A stretch of 64,000 nt of DNA from WM-3-3 sp041660045. Its GTDB lineage: Bacteria > Pseudomonadota > Gammaproteobacteria > Methylococcales > Methylomonadaceae. The stretch is from assembly GCA_041660045.1 (NCBI GenBank), contig JBAZXA010000003.1:1-64000 (forward strand), read 5' to 3'. Under the pieces are notes generated by a model. It did not search any database. It was not told where the DNA came from and worked only from the letters and a program-made list of their open reading frames with translations. The position numbers and the translations under genes are program-made. Position 1 is the first letter of the stretch; every line of letters begins with the position of its first letter. This document shows positions 8,271-16,557 of the stretch, piece by piece.

Positions 8271-8987
8271 TTAGTCTTTTAAATTATCTGCGTGTAAGCC
8301 ACATTCTTTTTTAGCGGCATCTTCCCACCACCAACGCCCAGCGCGTTCATGTTGGTTAGGCAAAACCGCCCGTGTACAAGGCTCACAGCCTATACTGATA
8401 TAACCTTGGCTATGTAGGGGGTTATAAGGCACTTGCCATGCCTCTATATAATCCCAAACCTGTGCCGAACTCCAATTAAGCAGCGGGTTAAATTTAACCA
8501 GGGTATGTCCCCCGCTAGAAAAAGCTGTATCTACTTGCACTTCCGGCACGCTTTGCCGGGTATCCAAACTTTGGTCTTTACGTTGCCCGGTAATCCAAGC
8601 ATCCAGCCCTGCCAGCTTTCGCTTTAGGGCATCAACCTTACGGATGCCACAACACTCGGAATGGCCATCTTGGTAAAAACTAAATAAGCCTTTTTGCTTG
8701 ACGAAGGCGTCTAATAAAGCAAAATCCGGTGTCAGCAATTCAATATCAATTTGATAATGTTTTCTAACTGCTTCAAAAAAACGGTAGGTCTCCGGATGCA
8801 AGCGCCCGGTATCCAAGGAAAAGACCTGGACATCCTGTCTAATTTTAAGCGCCATATCAATCAAAACAACATCTTCCGCCCCGCTAAAGGAGATGGCGAT
8901 GTTATCATACTGCTCCAAAGCAGCCTTTAGGATTTTATTGGGCTTTTTATCAGCGAGTTCGGCTTGCAGTTGGGCAATATCTGGCAT
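8271..8987 (-). CDS. cysH: Assimilatory adenylylsulfate (APS) reductase, CysH family
   Basis: 238 residues of the PAPS/APS reductase family. Visible are the nucleotide-binding loop SFSGAED (33-39), LDTGRLHPET (58-67), and the C-terminal catalytic Cys in KECGLH (Cys229). Two Cys pairs, CC at 112-113 and CEPC at 201-204, are the ligands of the 4Fe-4S cluster that marks APS-type rather than PAPS-type reductases. It reduces APS to sulfite with thioredoxin as donor. The stop of gshA lies nine bases upstream, so gshA-cysH is probably one transcript linking cysteine supply to glutathione. The sulfite reductase for the next step is at 31525. Confidence 0.93.
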   Translation of the reverse strand: MPDIAQLQAELADKKPNKILKAALEQYDNIAISFSGAEDVVLIDMALKIRQDVQVFSLDTGRLHPETYRFFEAVRKHYQIDIELLTPDFALLDAFVKQKGLFSFYQDGHSECCGIRKVDALKRKLAGLDAWITGQRKDQSLDTRQSVPEVQVDTAFSSGGHTLVKFNPLLNWSSAQVWDYIEAWQVPYNPLHSQGYISIGCEPCTRAVLPNQHERAGRWWWEDAAKKECGLHADNLKD

Positions 8988-8996
8988 AGTGTTTAT

Positions 8997-10583
8997 TTAT
9001 TTTTGCGAGAAATATTGATTTAAAAACTCATCAAATGGTAGTTGCGGCATATTTTCGATCTCCAGTTGTTTGTCCAACGATTCTTCCGCCATCTGTTGGA
9101 ACTGTGCCGCCAATAAAGGTTCCAGCTTACGCTGCTTAAAATAGTTTTTATGCTCAGATGACTTGTTTAATGAGAAACAGCTAAACTCCTGTTCCTGTTG
9201 GTCCATTTCCGCCAATATACGGGCTGATGCGGTTAACTCTGGGGCTTGCACCCGGGCTTTTTGCTGTGCCAACGCCTCACTGTAAGCGGGGCTATCGCAA
9301 CTTAAATCTAAAACCTTACAGATTGTTTCCATTTCTGACAAAATTTCACACGCCCAATCTTGCAACAGTACGTTGCCATGGTTACGGCTTAATTCTAACC
9401 CGGGTTTTCTGCCACTATGGGCCACAGCCAATTGGTTGGCATTATTCACTTGATGCTCTGCCTCGGAAATTTGCGGGCTCTCCTTCAGCAAACACGTAAG
9501 CAACCAAGCCTCAATAAAACGGGCAGTCGTCTCTTCTATGCCGATAGGATTAAAAATATCCAAATCTAATGAGCGTATTTCCACATAACGTACACCACGG
9601 CGCTTAAGCGCTAAGGTTGGTTTTTCCCCAGAGTTGATAATTTGCTTAGGCCGGATGGTGCTGTAAAACTCATTTTCAATTTGTAATAGATTAGCGTTCA
9701 ACTGGCGGTATTCCCCAGCCACTTTAACGCCAATTTTTTCATACTCAGGATAAGGCGTGGCGATAGCTGCACCTAAGCTTTCAACATAACCATCCAAAGT
9801 GTTGTAATCAATCTGTAAGTTAGCTTGATTTTTACTTTTGTAGCCGATATCGCTCATCCGTAAAGAGGTGGCATAAGGCAAATACAGGGTGCTGCTATCA
9901 TATTCCTCAAATTCTGCCATCAAACTAGGGCGGCTTTTAAAAAAGCTTTTGCATATGGCAGGCGACGCGCCAAACAAATATAAAATCAGCCAGCCTTGGC
10001 GTTGAAAGTTTCGGATTAATCCGTAATAAGCATCGTTTTGAAAAGCTTGCAGCGGAATTTCTGGCTTTTCATTAGCATGTAAAGCAGCCCACAGGGCTTC
10101 CGGTACTGAGTAATTAAAATGGATGCCCGCTATTGATTGCATGGTGCGGCCATAACGGTGCCATAAACCATGCCGGTAGACATGCTTCATACGCCCCATG
10201 TTTGAACTGCCGTAGTCTGCAATAGGTATGCTGTCATCCCCATCAATACCACAAGGCATGCTGGTATTAAGCAAGATTTGATCAGTTAAATTGTCATAAA
10301 CAAACTGATGGATATTGTTTAAAAATGCCAACGACTCTTTAATATCAGCAAACGGCGGGGTAATAAACTCCAACAGCGCTTCTGAATAATCCGTTGTGAT
10401 ATATGGATGCGTAAGCGCTGAGCCCAACACTTTTGGATGGGGCGTTTGTGAGATCAAGCCATTTTTAGAAATCCGTAAGCTTTCCTTTTCAATGCCTTTA
10501 AGTCCATTGCCGAGTAATACTTGTTGATTGTTGGCCAGGAGGGTATCCAAGCGGGTGGAAAACATTTTGTTAGTCTGCGTCAT
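8997..10583 (-). CDS. gshA: Glutamate-cysteine ligase
   Basis: 528 residues from the chosen ATG, close to the 518 of E. coli GshA. It catalyses ATP-dependent joining of glutamate and cysteine, the first step of glutathione synthesis. Typical family stretches include GLKGIEKESLRI near the N-terminus, TTDYSEALLEFITPP, MPCGIDGDDSIPIADYGSSN, and RGVRYVEIRSLDLDIFNP. The open frame extends to 10682 but would overlap the recQ start, so I place the start at MTQTNKMFS (10583); an ATG at 10565 is also possible. It is divergent from recQ with a 63-bp gap and leads directly into cysH. Confidence 0.93.
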   Translation of the reverse strand: MTQTNKMFSTRLDTLLANNQQVLLGNGLKGIEKESLRISKNGLISQTPHPKVLGSALTHPYITTDYSEALLEFITPPFADIKESLAFLNNIHQFVYDNLTDQILLNTSMPCGIDGDDSIPIADYGSSNMGRMKHVYRHGLWHRYGRTMQSIAGIHFNYSVPEALWAALHANEKPEIPLQAFQNDAYYGLIRNFQRQGWLILYLFGASPAICKSFFKSRPSLMAEFEEYDSSTLYLPYATSLRMSDIGYKSKNQANLQIDYNTLDGYVESLGAAIATPYPEYEKIGVKVAGEYRQLNANLLQIENEFYSTIRPKQIINSGEKPTLALKRRGVRYVEIRSLDLDIFNPIGIEETTARFIEAWLLTCLLKESPQISEAEHQVNNANQLAVAHSGRKPGLELSRNHGNVLLQDWACEILSEMETICKVLDLSCDSPAYSEALAQQKARVQAPELTASARILAEMDQQEQEFSCFSLNKSSEHKNYFKQRKLEPLLAAQFQQMAEESLDKQLEIENMPQLPFDEFLNQYFSQK

Positions 10584-10646
10584 AGAGTGGGCGTCGCTAC
10601 CCGATAGTCCTGATATAATCGCGGTATTATAAAAGGTAATACTAGT

Positions 10647-12797
10647 TTGAAGAAACATTATCGTAACGTGAACCCAGTGCACAGCAAGCCGTTAGATATC
10701 CTTAACAGCGTTTTTGGTTACAGCCAGTTTCGGGGGCAGCAACAGGCTGTTATTGAACAATTACTGGCGGGTCAAGATGTTATGGTGTTAATGCCGACAG
10801 GCGGTGGCAAGTCTTTGTGTTACCAAATCCCGGCCTTAATCCGGCCCGGCGTAGGCATTATAATTTCGCCCTTAATTGCGCTGATGCAAGATCAAGTCAG
10901 CGCTTTGCTATTACTCGGCGTTAAAGCCGCCTTCCTGAATTCAGCGCTAACCTTAGAACAAGCCCGCGCAATTGAGCAGCAACTGGTCAACGGTGAATTG
11001 GATTTACTTTATGTTGCCCCGGAGCGGCTAGCCACCGCGCGCATGCTAGCGCTGCTTGAACGTATCGATATTGCCTTGTTTGCGATAGATGAGGCGCATT
11101 GCGTCTCTCAATGGGGACATGATTTCCGCAGCGATTATTTGCAACTGTCGATGTTGCATGAAAAATTCCCTAGCATCCCGCGCATAGCCTTAACCGCTAC
11201 CGCCGATGAAAAAACCCGTCAGGAAATCATCCTGCGCCTAGGCCTGGAACACGCACAAGTTTTTATCAGCAGTTTTGACCGGCCGAATATCCGCTACCGG
11301 ATTGTGCAAAAACAAAATGCCAAACAGCAATTGCTTGATTTTATCCGCGCAGAACATGCCAGCGATGCCGGTATAGTGTATTGCCTATCCCGCAAAAAAG
11401 TGGAGGCGACGGCTGAATGGCTAAACAGCAAGGGCTTGAACGCATTGCCTTACCATGCTGGCATGAGCAGCGACTTAAGACAGCGCCACCAACACCAGTT
11501 TTTAATGCAAGACAGCCTAGTCATGGTGGCCACCATCGCCTTTGGTATGGGCATAGACAAACCCAACGTGCGTTTTGTCGCACATTTGGACTTACCCAAA
11601 AGTATAGAAGCCTATTACCAAGAAACCGGCCGGGCAGGCCGCGACGGCTTGCCAGCTAATGCCTGGATGGCCTATGGGCTGCAAGATGTCATCACCTTAC
11701 GGCAAATGCTGGCCAGTTCTGATGCCGATGACAGCCATAAACGCATTGAATACCACAAACTTGATGCCATGCTGGCACTGTGTGAACAAGTGCATTGCCG
11801 CCGCCAAGCTTTGCTGAGTTATTTTAATGACCCCATGCCGCAGCCTTGCGGCAATTGTGACACTTGTCTAGAACCTGTGCATACCTGGGATGGCACGTTA
11901 GCCGCCCGACAAGCCTTATCCTGCATATACCGCACCGGTCAGCGCTTTGGCGTTAACCATTTAATCGATGTGTTATTAGGCAAAAGTAATGAACGCATCA
12001 CCAGCTTTGGCCATCATTTGCTCTCCACGTTTGGTATAGGAAAAACCATAGACGAAAAGCAATGGCGCTCCGTATTTCGGCAATTAGTCGCAAGTAACTT
12101 AGTTTCAGTGGATTTTGAACGCTACGGTGCCTTGCAACTGAGTGAAGCCTGCAGACCCATATTACGCGGTGAACAGCCACTCATGCTGCGTAAAGACCTG
12201 CAACCTGAAAAAGCCAAACGCAGCCATAAAACAGAAACCAACCAAAACCAGTTTTGGGAAGCCCTACGCGCAAAGCGCAGGGACTTGGCCAATGCCCAAG
12301 ACGTGCCGCCATACGTGATATTTACTGATGCCACGCTAATGGCCATGATGGAAGCCATGCCGCTTAACCATCAACAATTAAAATTAATTCCAGGCATAGG
12401 CGAACGGAAACTTGAACGCTATGGCGATGCCTTTTTAAGCATTATTAATGAATTTAACACGCACAACACTAGCCAAAGAACTGAGTCAGACAGTGCCACA
12501 GAATCGGTTAATTTATTTAAGCTAGGCTATAGCGTGCAACAAGTAGCCGAGCAGCGCCAACTCAAACCAGATACCGTGTATGCCCATCTTGCCCAGTGCA
12601 TACGTTTAGGCCAACTGCCTTTAGCCGAGGTCGTTGAACTGCCAGCAACTGAAATCCAGCAGATAGAAGATGCCATCATTAACCGGCCTGAAGCACAAAA
12701 AAATGCCTTAAAACCCATATACGAACAGTTTGAAGGCCAATACAGTTACAATATTCTGCGCTGCATACTCGCAGGATTACACCACCAAACCGCGTAA
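10647..12797 (+). CDS. recQ: ATP-dependent DNA helicase RecQ
   Basis: 716 residues with the full RecQ order: Walker A MPTGGGKSLCYQ (about 50-60), DEAH box (about 148), TATAD, QETGRAGRDG (motif VI), the zinc-binding Cys cluster CGNCDTC (about 400), winged-helix RQC domain, and an HRDC domain (about 530-600). Beyond HRDC there is a further helical segment that reads like the helix-turn-helix found in some longer RecQ proteins. It unwinds recombination and repair intermediates in the 3'-5' direction. The first open codon is TTG at 10647 with an AAAGG ribosome-like site; a GTG nine codons in is an alternative. Confidence 0.95.
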   Translation: MKKHYRNVNPVHSKPLDILNSVFGYSQFRGQQQAVIEQLLAGQDVMVLMPTGGGKSLCYQIPALIRPGVGIIISPLIALMQDQVSALLLLGVKAAFLNSALTLEQARAIEQQLVNGELDLLYVAPERLATARMLALLERIDIALFAIDEAHCVSQWGHDFRSDYLQLSMLHEKFPSIPRIALTATADEKTRQEIILRLGLEHAQVFISSFDRPNIRYRIVQKQNAKQQLLDFIRAEHASDAGIVYCLSRKKVEATAEWLNSKGLNALPYHAGMSSDLRQRHQHQFLMQDSLVMVATIAFGMGIDKPNVRFVAHLDLPKSIEAYYQETGRAGRDGLPANAWMAYGLQDVITLRQMLASSDADDSHKRIEYHKLDAMLALCEQVHCRRQALLSYFNDPMPQPCGNCDTCLEPVHTWDGTLAARQALSCIYRTGQRFGVNHLIDVLLGKSNERITSFGHHLLSTFGIGKTIDEKQWRSVFRQLVASNLVSVDFERYGALQLSEACRPILRGEQPLMLRKDLQPEKAKRSHKTETNQNQFWEALRAKRRDLANAQDVPPYVIFTDATLMAMMEAMPLNHQQLKLIPGIGERKLERYGDAFLSIINEFNTHNTSQRTESDSATESVNLFKLGYSVQQVAEQRQLKPDTVYAHLAQCIRLGQLPLAEVVELPATEIQQIEDAIINRPEAQKNALKPIYEQFEGQYSYNILRCILAGLHHQTA

Positions 12798-12891
12798 TCA
12801 CTTAGTCTTGGCTTTCCGCCCTAAAACCCCACAAGAATAGCTTAGGATAAGCGCGTTAAAACCTATAATTTAGGGCTAAAACCTAGCCGGC

Positions 12892-13335
12892 TTACGACTT
12901 CCAAGTCACCACTATATTGATGTGGTCTTTATCCTTAAGCAAACGCCACGGCCTAACTTGCAATACATAATCTTTAATCACAAACCCCATCACCAACACT
13001 AGCGCCACCAAAGCGCTCCAATGCCAGGCTTCCAGTTGCACGGGCTGATCCAAACCTAAACCTAAACACAACGCACCTAGCGCTATACCTGTACCACCCA
13101 AAGTGGACTCCAAACACAGACATCGCATGGCTTGCGGCTGACTGTCCCGTAATCTCCCTGCCCTGCCCACCAACAAACACAAATCACGCCATAAACTTTG
13201 GCACAGCAACAAGCCAGAAGCGTACAACAGCACGCGCCCTAGCCCGATAGTGCCAGGAATTGCCGACGCCACATACCAAGCTATCGCAGCTAATAACGGT
13301 ATTAATGCCAGTTCAGTTTTCTCAAGGTGTGTCAT
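12892..13335 (-). CDS. Small integral membrane protein of unknown function
   Basis: 147 residues with about four hydrophobic segments: 10-29, 34-50, a weak one around 78-96, and 106-122, followed by a basic C-terminus (VRPWRLLKDKDH). I do not recognise the family. A GGGAAG ribosome site stands seven bases before the ATG, which supports real translation. It is convergent with recQ and isolated on its other side by a gene-poor stretch. No catalytic motif is visible. Confidence 0.55.
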   Translation of the reverse strand: MTHLEKTELALIPLLAAIAWYVASAIPGTIGLGRVLLYASGLLLCQSLWRDLCLLVGRAGRLRDSQPQAMRCLCLESTLGGTGIALGALCLGLGLDQPVQLEAWHWSALVALVLVMGFVIKDYVLQVRPWRLLKDKDHINIVVTWKS

Positions 13336-13910
13336 AAATCTTCCCAGCCATCTAAAAAAATCCGCCTATCAAACATAAGGCTTATATAGCATCACGTAGG
13401 TTTTACTGCATCACCCAGCGCATCTAAAAACAATAGCAGAAAAACGTTAAAAACTAGGCTTAAACTAGTAAAAACATGATCTGTGTTGGCTTTTTTTATG
13501 CTATTGCAGTAATTAAGCTAAGGCTTAGATTTTTCGCATACGGCGGCTGACTTGCGTATCTTCTGCAATTGCCTTTTGACTGGCTTGCCATAAATTCAAT
13601 CGCTAATTTAGAAACCGCATCGATAGTTGCCCTATTGGAACGTTATGGTTCTAGTAAATAAAATTATTATATTTGTCACGAAAGCTTCATATTAACCGGG
13701 TAAGATTATTAGAAATAAGCAACCAACTCTGGCCTCTATAATATTTTTAGTTTAATATAATCAATACCAAATTTATCTAGCTGAACCAAAAACTATGCTT
13801 TTCCCCTTTATGATACGACTAGATTTTTCGGCACCAACCAACTCATGATGGCTACTAACAAAGCCCGCCTAGCCTTATTAACCAGAAACTCCATGCTAAT
13901 TGGAGGCCAA

Positions 13911-13971
13911 CCTATTTTAACGTCAACGAGCACGCCAGGATTTGCCAAAGGCAATTGGACGTTAAAATAGG
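13911..13971. repeat. Nested inverted repeat upstream of the methyltransferase gene
   Basis: Perfect 14-bp arms CCTATTTTAACGTC (13911-13924) and GACGTTAAAATAGG (13958-13971) enclose a second hairpin TTGCC-AAA-GGCAA (13942-13954). A third small palindrome, TTGG-AGG-CCAA, precedes it at 13900-13910. There is no T-run on either side, so an intrinsic terminator is unlikely. It could be a binding site, a cruciform or a mobile-element relic. Confidence 0.6.
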
Positions 13972-13984
13972 CCCTGTACCCTAT

Positions 13985-14014
13985 TTGACAAATGCCTGAA
14001 CAGATTCTTAGAAG
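13985..14014 (+). promoter_or_regulatory. Probable sigma-70 promoter for the methyltransferase gene
   Basis: A consensus -35 box TTGACA (13985-13990) and, 18 bp on, TAGAAG (14009-14014) matching TATAAT at four of six positions. A strong ribosome site AAGGAG follows at 14040-14045, before the ATG at 14050. Confidence 0.45.
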
Positions 14015-14049
14015 TTAAAACATTACTTGTTAACTTATAAGGAGTTGAA

Positions 14050-14820
14050 ATGCTTAAATTGCAAGATGTGTTGAATACAGTCGCAACGCAATATCCTACA
14101 GAAATGATAGAGGGGCAAATTGTCGACATCCCAAGAATATTTTTTAATATCAACATTGCATTAGCTGCCGTCAAACATAAATCACCAAATGAAGTGTCTA
14201 TATGCGATCTAGGTGGCGGTGTAGGCTTATTTTCTTCTGGCTGTGCCGCTTATGGGCTGAATCGGACCGTATTAGTTGATGACTTTGACGATTCAATTAA
14301 CCATAAAACAGGTGATGCAATACTTGATATCCATCGTAAACTTGGCGTTGAAATAATTTCACGTGATGTTGTTGAAAAAGGCATCAGCGATATCACGGGT
14401 AATTTTGACATTATCACCACATTTGACAGCATGGAACATTGGCATCATTCGCCAAAAAAGCTCTTTCACGAAATTGTTGAAAAACTTAATCCCGGAGGGG
14501 CATTTGTTTTGGGTGTACCAAACTGCGTAAATATGAGAAAACGCATAACCGTACCTCTAGGCATAGGCAAGTGGAGTCAAATGCAAGATTGGTATGAAGT
14601 CGATAAATTTCGGGCGCATGTGCGTGAACCTGATGTAAGTGATCTTAAATACATTGCCAATGATATGGGGCTTGTTGACGTGAATATCTATGGGAGAAAC
14701 TGGTTGGGTTACTATTCCACAAATAAAGCAACCCGATTCGCTACAAAAATTATGGATTATCCATTACGCCTTACACCAACATTATGTTCAGATATTTATA
14801 TGATTGGTAAAAAAGCATAA
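14050..14820 (+). CDS. Class I SAM-dependent methyltransferase, substrate unknown
   Basis: 256 residues with a Rossmann-type methyltransferase fold: SAM-binding motif I ICDLGGGVGLFS (about residues 51-62), the acidic motif II LVDDFDD, motif IV-like FDIITTFDSMEHWHHSP, and motif V LNPGGAFVLGVPN. The DSMEHWHH and LHPGG-like pattern is that of the Methyltransf_11/23 group, which includes enzymes acting on small molecules, lipids and sugars. No neighbouring biosynthetic gene hints at the substrate. The gene has its own strong ribosome site, a consensus -35 box upstream and a hairpin downstream, so it is a self-contained unit. More AT-rich codon use than the flanking block is compatible with acquisition. 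Confidence 0.8.
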   Translation: MLKLQDVLNTVATQYPTEMIEGQIVDIPRIFFNINIALAAVKHKSPNEVSICDLGGGVGLFSSGCAAYGLNRTVLVDDFDDSINHKTGDAILDIHRKLGVEIISRDVVEKGISDITGNFDIITTFDSMEHWHHSPKKLFHEIVEKLNPGGAFVLGVPNCVNMRKRITVPLGIGKWSQMQDWYEVDKFRAHVREPDVSDLKYIANDMGLVDVNIYGRNWLGYYSTNKATRFATKIMDYPLRLTPTLCSDIYMIGKKA

Positions 14821-14836
14821 TTTGTTTCAGACTGGA

Positions 14837-14879
14837 GAAAATCTATTTTGCCGTATTTTTTGCGGTATTGTAGATTTTC
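14837..14879 (+). terminator. Hairpin downstream of the methyltransferase gene
   Basis: Arms GAAAATCTA (14837-14845) and TAGATTTTC (14871-14879) with an inner GCCG/CGGT pairing make a long stem 17 bp past the stop codon. There is no clear U-run after it, so termination efficiency is uncertain. Confidence 0.45.
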
Positions 14880-15239
14880 GTCGGAGCCTGGCAGTAATAA
14901 AAAGGCAAGCTCACAAGTTATATAAGATAGGGCTGCAACTGATCAAAATTGCTGGGGAATAATAGAAGTTGGCAAACTGTCTATTACGGAACCCACCCAT
15001 GTAGACCTTTTATTTCATAGGCTTTTTTCTATGATTAAGCTATTGCTAAATCCAGCGGCCTTAGTGGATGCGTGAGGAAACACAAATAAAATTTTACTTT
15101 GTGTCGTTACTCAACTTGATTACGGCATAAAACAAACTGTAAATATAACCGTTTATTTTGTTGAAATTATCGCAATTATTTGCCGTCTAATGTAACGCTA
15201 AAATTTATAGATGCTAAAAATAAAACGATATGGTTTATA
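14880..15239. other. Intergenic stretch without a recognisable gene
   Basis: About 360 bp of AT-rich sequence with stops in all frames at short intervals. The only structure seen is a short CATAG/CTATG inverted repeat around 15018-15034. It forms the 3' flank of the tRNA-Thr gene. Confidence 0.5.
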
Positions 15240-15315
15240 TGGTGCCGGAGATAGGAATCGAACCTACGACCTTCGCGTTACGAGTGCGCTGCTCTACCTG
15301 CTGAGCTACACCGGC
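15240..15315 (-). tRNA. tRNA-Thr (anticodon CGT)
   Basis: The minus strand folds as a complete cloverleaf of 76 bases. The acceptor begins GCCGGTG, the D arm is GCTC..GAGC, the anticodon loop is CTCGTAA with anticodon CGT, and the T arm is GTAGG-TTCGATT-CCTAT. The 3' CCA is encoded. It matches the E. coli threonine CGT tRNA closely, including the GCGCA..GCGAAGGTCGTAGG stretch. Two unpaired positions stand out: a T-T in the acceptor stem (6:67) and A-C at the base of the anticodon loop (31:39). Confidence 0.93.
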
Positions 15316-15330
15316 ATTTTATTTTGCAGA

Positions 15331-15386
15331 TACAGCTTAACCTATAAACTTGGCTATATCGCCAAGGTTTTTAGTATTAAGCTGTA
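15331..15386. repeat. Long imperfect hairpin between tRNA-Thr and hemE
   Basis: Outer arms TACAGCTTAA (15331-15340) and TTAAGCTGTA (15377-15386) are perfect 10-bp complements. Inside them CTTGGC (15349-15354) pairs with GCCAAG (15361-15366) around a 6-base loop, and the intervening AT-rich segments pair with few mismatches. A second hairpin, GTGTCTG/CAGACAC, follows at 15399-15418. It may end the hemE transcript on the minus strand or be a structured element of another kind. Confidence 0.55.
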
Positions 15387-15481
15387 CCGAGAGGGTTAGT
15401 GTCTGCTAAAACAGACACAATTATAATCTTTTGCGCGTTTAGGATAAATAAATGTGCGTAGAAAAACACTTTGCCATTGCC

Positions 15482-16543
15482 TTAATGGTAGGCTGGGCTG
15501 TATTGGGCAACGGCTTGCACCATTGCTTGGACATGGTCTGGGTTTATATCCGGCAAAATGCCATGCCCTAAATTAAACACATGGCCTGAGCCTGTACCAA
15601 AACCTTGTAATATTTCTTGTACCTTTAGGCTAATTGCAGCGGGGGTTGCATATAAGGCAACAGGATCCATATTACCCTGTAAAGCAACTTTCTCACCAAC
15701 TCGGCTACGCGCAGTAGCAATGTCGGTTTGCCAGTCTAAGCCTAAAGCATCATAACCTGCATCAGCCATGGCTTCTAGCCAAAGCCCACCACCTTTGGTA
15801 AAAAGGATCGTGGGAATTTGTTGGCCATTGATGTGAGTGTTTAATAAACTGCGAATTTGTTTGGCGTAGTATAAGGAAAATTCATTGTAATCCTGTGTCG
15901 TCAACATGCCGCCCCAGGTGTCAAACAACATAACCGCTTGGGCGCCTGCAGCAATTTGGGCGTTTAAATAAGCCGCCACCGCTTGCGCGGTTTTATCCAA
16001 TAAGGTATGCATAAGTTTAGGCTGTTCATACATTAAGCCTTTTACGCGTTGAAAACTTTTGCTGCTGCCGCCTTCAACCATGTAGGTGGCTAAAGTCCAA
16101 GGGCTACCGGAAAAACCGATCAATGGCACGCTGCCTTGTAAGGTTTTGCTGATTAACCTAACGGCATCAGTCACGTATGCCAATTCTAACTCGGGATCAG
16201 GCACAGGTAGTTTTTCAATATCGGCTTGTGTCCTAACCGGGTTTTTAAATTTAGGGCCTTCGCCTTCAGTAAAATACAAGCCTAAGCCCATGGCATCCGG
16301 TATGGTTAAGATGTCTGAGAACAATATGGCCGCATCAAAACTAAAGCGCCTGAGTGGCTGCATAGTAACTTCGCAAGCGAGTTCTGGGTTGGTACATAAA
16401 TTTAAAAAACTGCCTGCTTGCTCCCGTACTTGTCGATATTCGGGTAGGTATCGGCCAGCTTGGCGCATCATCCATACGGGTGTACGGGTAATCGGCTGTT
16501 TTAACAGTGCTTTGATGAAGAGGTCATTTTTTAATGCGGTCAT
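15482..16543 (-). CDS. hemE: Uroporphyrinogen decarboxylase
   Basis: 353 residues, the normal HemE length. The N-terminal signature PVWMMRQAGRYLPEYR carries the substrate-binding Arg residues, and ILFSDILTIPDAMG contains the catalytic Asp loop. GSPWTLATYMVEGG and the C-terminal NLGHGILPDINPDHV are also conserved. It removes four carboxyl groups from uroporphyrinogen III to give coproporphyrinogen III in haem synthesis. It begins 14 bp after the damX-like gene as the last member of the aroK-aroB-damX-hemE run, an order shared with other gammaproteobacteria. Confidence 0.97.
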   Translation of the reverse strand: MTALKNDLFIKALLKQPITRTPVWMMRQAGRYLPEYRQVREQAGSFLNLCTNPELACEVTMQPLRRFSFDAAILFSDILTIPDAMGLGLYFTEGEGPKFKNPVRTQADIEKLPVPDPELELAYVTDAVRLISKTLQGSVPLIGFSGSPWTLATYMVEGGSSKSFQRVKGLMYEQPKLMHTLLDKTAQAVAAYLNAQIAAGAQAVMLFDTWGGMLTTQDYNEFSLYYAKQIRSLLNTHINGQQIPTILFTKGGGLWLEAMADAGYDALGLDWQTDIATARSRVGEKVALQGNMDPVALYATPAAISLKVQEILQGFGTGSGHVFNLGHGILPDINPDHVQAMVQAVAQYSPAYH

Positions 16544-16557
16544 GGCATATTTGGCTT

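Larger units (their letters stand above)
13336..14049. other. Gene-poor 0.7 kb stretch with palindromes and a possible gene remnant
   Basis: No convincing gene. On the minus strand around 13650-13540 two adjacent frames read IDAVSKLAIEFMASQS and KAIAEDTQVSRRMRKI, joined only if one base is removed, so this may be a frameshifted end of a lost gene. Palindromes cluster at 13900-13971 (see the separate entry). A 42-codon open frame at 13845-13973 runs through them without a ribosome site. The last 65 bp carry the promoter and ribosome site of the methyltransferase gene. Confidence 0.35.

Noticed and set aside
10584..10682. N-terminal extension of GshA to 10682
   Set aside because: It would overlap the divergent recQ start and adds residues not found in the family.
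13911..13971. Integron attC site
   Set aside because: R-box-like ends deviate from the RYYYAAC/GTTRRRY consensus, pairing extends beyond the expected core, and no integrase or second site is in the window.
13845..13973. A 42-codon plus-strand frame ahead of the methyltransferase, considered as a possible modified-peptide precursor
   Set aside because: No ribosome site, and the frame runs through the inverted repeat, which explains its sequence. Only proximity to a methyltransferase spoke for it.
15211..15399. A 62-codon plus-strand frame (with GAGDRNRTYDLRV) at 15211-15399
   Set aside because: It is the well-known false translation of the antisense of tRNA-Thr.
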